Shown piece by piece: positions 6,616 through 7,878 of a stretch of 7,878 nucleotides of DNA. Source of the DNA: Panacagrimonas sp. (GTDB lineage: Bacteria > Pseudomonadota > Gammaproteobacteria > Nevskiales > Nevskiaceae); the NCBI GenBank assembly GCA_021773655.1, contig JAJFJX010000450.1, forward strand, positions 1-7,878. The letters run 5' to 3'. The notes under the pieces were generated by a model. The model was not told the DNA's origin. It saw only the letters and a list, made by a program, of their open reading frames with translations, and did no database searches. The position numbers and the translations under genes were made by a program. The stretch's first letter is position 1. Every line of letters starts with the position of its first letter.

Positions 6616-6621
6616 CTCCTT
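6616..6621 (-). promoter_or_regulatory. Ribosome-binding site that fixes the TTG start of the GlsB-like gene
   Basis: The minus strand reads AAGGAG followed by seven bases and TTG at 6608. It is among the strongest Shine-Dalgarno sequences in the window and excludes longer starts. Confidence 0.8.
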
Positions 6622-6649
6622 TTCGACTGGGGACTTCCGGGGCGCCAGT

Positions 6650-6669
6650 ATGCATTTGCATTTGCATGC
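6650..6669. repeat. TGCATT tandem repeat in the leader of the GlsB-like gene
   Basis: The plus strand carries TGCATT twice followed by TGCAT (6651-6667), a 6-base period repeated nearly three times, flanked by the palindromes ATGCAT (6650-6655) and GCATGC (6664-6669). The first and last units are complementary (TGCAT with ATGCA), so the transcript could form a 5-base stem with an 8-base loop. It is much richer in A/T than the surroundings and sits about 41 bases upstream of the TTG start, where a regulator site or leader structure could act. Confidence 0.5.
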
Positions 6670-6685
6670 TGCGACCTGCCGATCC

Positions 6686-6716
6686 GGTATACACAAGCCT
6701 GCCCCGCTCCGGTGAA
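6686..6716 (-). promoter_or_regulatory. Possible promoter for the GlsB-like gene
   Basis: On the minus strand TTCACC (6711-6716, four of six matches to TTGACA) and TATACC (6686-6691, four of six matches to TATAAT) are 19 bases apart, slightly long. Transcription would start near 6680 and the TGCATT repeat would be in the 5' leader. The rest of the 158-base spacer (6609-6766) shows no gene and no clear terminator for the receptor. Confidence 0.25.
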
Positions 6717-6766
6717 CCGGCGATGAAGACCATGACACCGGCGCGCGGACCGCACACTGCTTGCCC

Positions 6767-7878
6767 TCAATTGAATTCGATGCGAACGCCGGCCAGCAGC
6801 GTCACTCCGGGCAGGGGCGCGCGGTCCTTGAGCAAGGACGTGTGTCGCCGCGCCTCCTCGTCCAGCAGGTTGCGGCCTCGCAGATAGAACGTGGTGCGGG
6901 TGTCGCCGGCGGTCAGGGTGTAGGCAAGGTCGGCGGACAGCAGCGCGTAGCCTTCGGTTTCGGTCTCCAGCACGGCGACACGATGCTGGCGCTCCACGCG
7001 GGTCAGACTGATCGAACCGGACAGCGCCCCGAGTTCTGCATCGAACCCGCCACCGAATCGCTCCGGCGTGATCCGGGGCAGATTGCTGCCATTGCGCAGT
7101 TCGCCACGCACCGAATCGGCAAACAGGCGCGCGTCGAGCCGCAATGGACCGCGCTCGATCAAGCGATAGCCGGTTTCCAGCTCGAATCCGTGGAAATCGG
7201 CCCCGGCCTGCGCGTAGTCCACCAGGAACAGTGCCTCGTCCGGATCGTCTCCTGCACCCGACAACTGGCCCTCTACGCTGACCAGATCGGCCACGCCGTC
7301 GCCGTCGTCGTCGGCATTGCGCAGGAACACGTAATCCTCGATGCGGTTGTAGTAGAGCTTGGCAGACCAGGTCCAGCGGGCGTGATGGCGGTCGATGCCG
7401 ATCTCGGCGTTGTTGGCGGTCTCCTCGTCCAGATTCAGATTGCCGCGCTCGAAGGTGCCGGTCGCCAGGTGTGGGCCGTGGGCATATACCTCTTCCGCCG
7501 CGGGCGCGCGCTGTGCACGTGCCAGGTTGAAGCGCAGGTGATGCTGCGGCCCCAGCTCCACCAGAGTTCCCACCGAGACGCTGACCGGCGAAAAATCAAT
7601 ATCCGGACCGGACCCGAAGCCGGGCTCGTGGTCCACCTGTTCGACGCGCACACCCGCTTCGAACCGGCCCCAGGACATCGGCCGCTCCTCCACCAGGAAC
7701 ATGCCGGTCGAGCGTGTCTGCACCGGCGGCGCGAAAGCCTCTACGCCAATTGCGGAAAAATTCCGGTCGATGAACTGCAGGCCGAGCACCCCGCGCCATC
7801 CGGCCACTGGCACATGCACCAGTTCCAGTCGACCTTCGATCTCCTCGTTGTCGAACACCGTACCGGCTTCGCCAGAGG
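6767..7878 (-). CDS. ZnuD-like TonB-dependent outer-membrane receptor, C-terminal part (5' end cut by window edge)
   Basis: Outer-membrane beta-barrel receptor powered by TonB; about 369 C-terminal residues are present, and the plug and first barrel strands lie beyond the right edge. The frame is open to 7878 (reading SGEAGTVFDNEE before the internal GTG at 7858), so there is no start here. The barrel shows alternating hydrophobic strands and family blocks I recognise from ZnuD-type zinc/haem receptors: RAPAAEEVYAHGPHLATGTF, NLNLDEETANN, KLYYNRIEDYVFLRN, FHGFELETGYRL, NLPRITPERFGGG, LETETEGYALLSADLAY and RGRNLLDEEARRHTSLLKD, ending RIEFN. A long acidic loop includes DDDGDGVAD at 7286-7312, resembling calcium-binding Asp-rich turns. 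Zinc as the substrate is inferred from family resemblance; iron or haem uptake is the alternative. Such genes are commonly repressed by Zur, but the promoter is outside the window. Confidence 0.9.
   Translation of the reverse strand, partial: SGEAGTVFDNEEIEGRLELVHVPVAGWRGVLGLQFIDRNFSAIGVEAFAPPVQTRSTGMFLVEERPMSWGRFEAGVRVEQVDHEPGFGSGPDIDFSPVSVSVGTLVELGPQHHLRFNLARAQRAPAAEEVYAHGPHLATGTFERGNLNLDEETANNAEIGIDRHHARWTWSAKLYYNRIEDYVFLRNADDDGDGVADLVSVEGQLSGAGDDPDEALFLVDYAQAGADFHGFELETGYRLIERGPLRLDARLFADSVRGELRNGSNLPRITPERFGGGFDAELGALSGSISLTRVERQHRVAVLETETEGYALLSADLAYTLTAGDTRTTFYLRGRNLLDEEARRHTSLLKDRAPLPGVTLLAGVRIEFN

Noticed and set aside
6651..6667. The TGCATT repeat as a small CRISPR-like or satellite array.
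   Set aside because: Units are only 6 bases and lack spacers; fewer than three copies.

Overview
The window comes from a GC-rich bacterial chromosome. Gene content and protein similarity (PrlC, YrdA-like gamma carbonic anhydrase, GpmA, LemA, a ZnuD-like TonB-dependent receptor) point to a gammaproteobacterium, probably of the Xanthomonadales/Lysobacterales or a neighbouring order. The order is an inference from protein flavour, not from a marker gene. There are eight protein-coding genes, two of them cut by the window edges. No RNA gene, CRISPR array, insertion sequence or phage gene is visible.

Left block, minus strand (positions 3940 down to 1). A three-gene cluster runs lemA (GTG start), then a 119-residue single-pass membrane protein with a long charged helix, then a 324-residue two-pass membrane protein with a GIDE/MUL1-like domain plus a canonical EF-hand loop and no RING finger. 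The M3 zinc oligopeptidase gene prlC follows 74 bases later and runs off the left edge with about 50 codons missing. The LemA/GIDE cluster is the least understood part of the window.

Middle block, plus strand (4067-6325). A 126-base divergent promoter region separates lemA from a lipoprotein alpha/beta-hydrolase. That gene is followed 16 bases later by a gamma-class carbonic anhydrase-like protein and 44 bases after that by gpmA (2,3-bisphosphoglycerate-dependent phosphoglycerate mutase), which may also have its own promoter.

Right block, minus strand (7878 down to 6348). The last ~369 residues of a ZnuD-like TonB-dependent receptor enter from the right edge. A 158-base spacer with a short TGCATT repeat separates it from a small GlsB/YeaQ/YmgE-type membrane protein, whose TTG start is fixed by a strong Shine-Dalgarno sequence. 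This gene converges on gpmA with only 22 bases between the stop codons.

Most of the window is ordinary core metabolism and envelope biology. The points worth following are the LemA/coiled-coil/GIDE-EF-hand cluster, two Asp-rich calcium-type motifs (one in the GIDE protein, one in the receptor), and short palindromic or repeated elements in two intergenic spacers.
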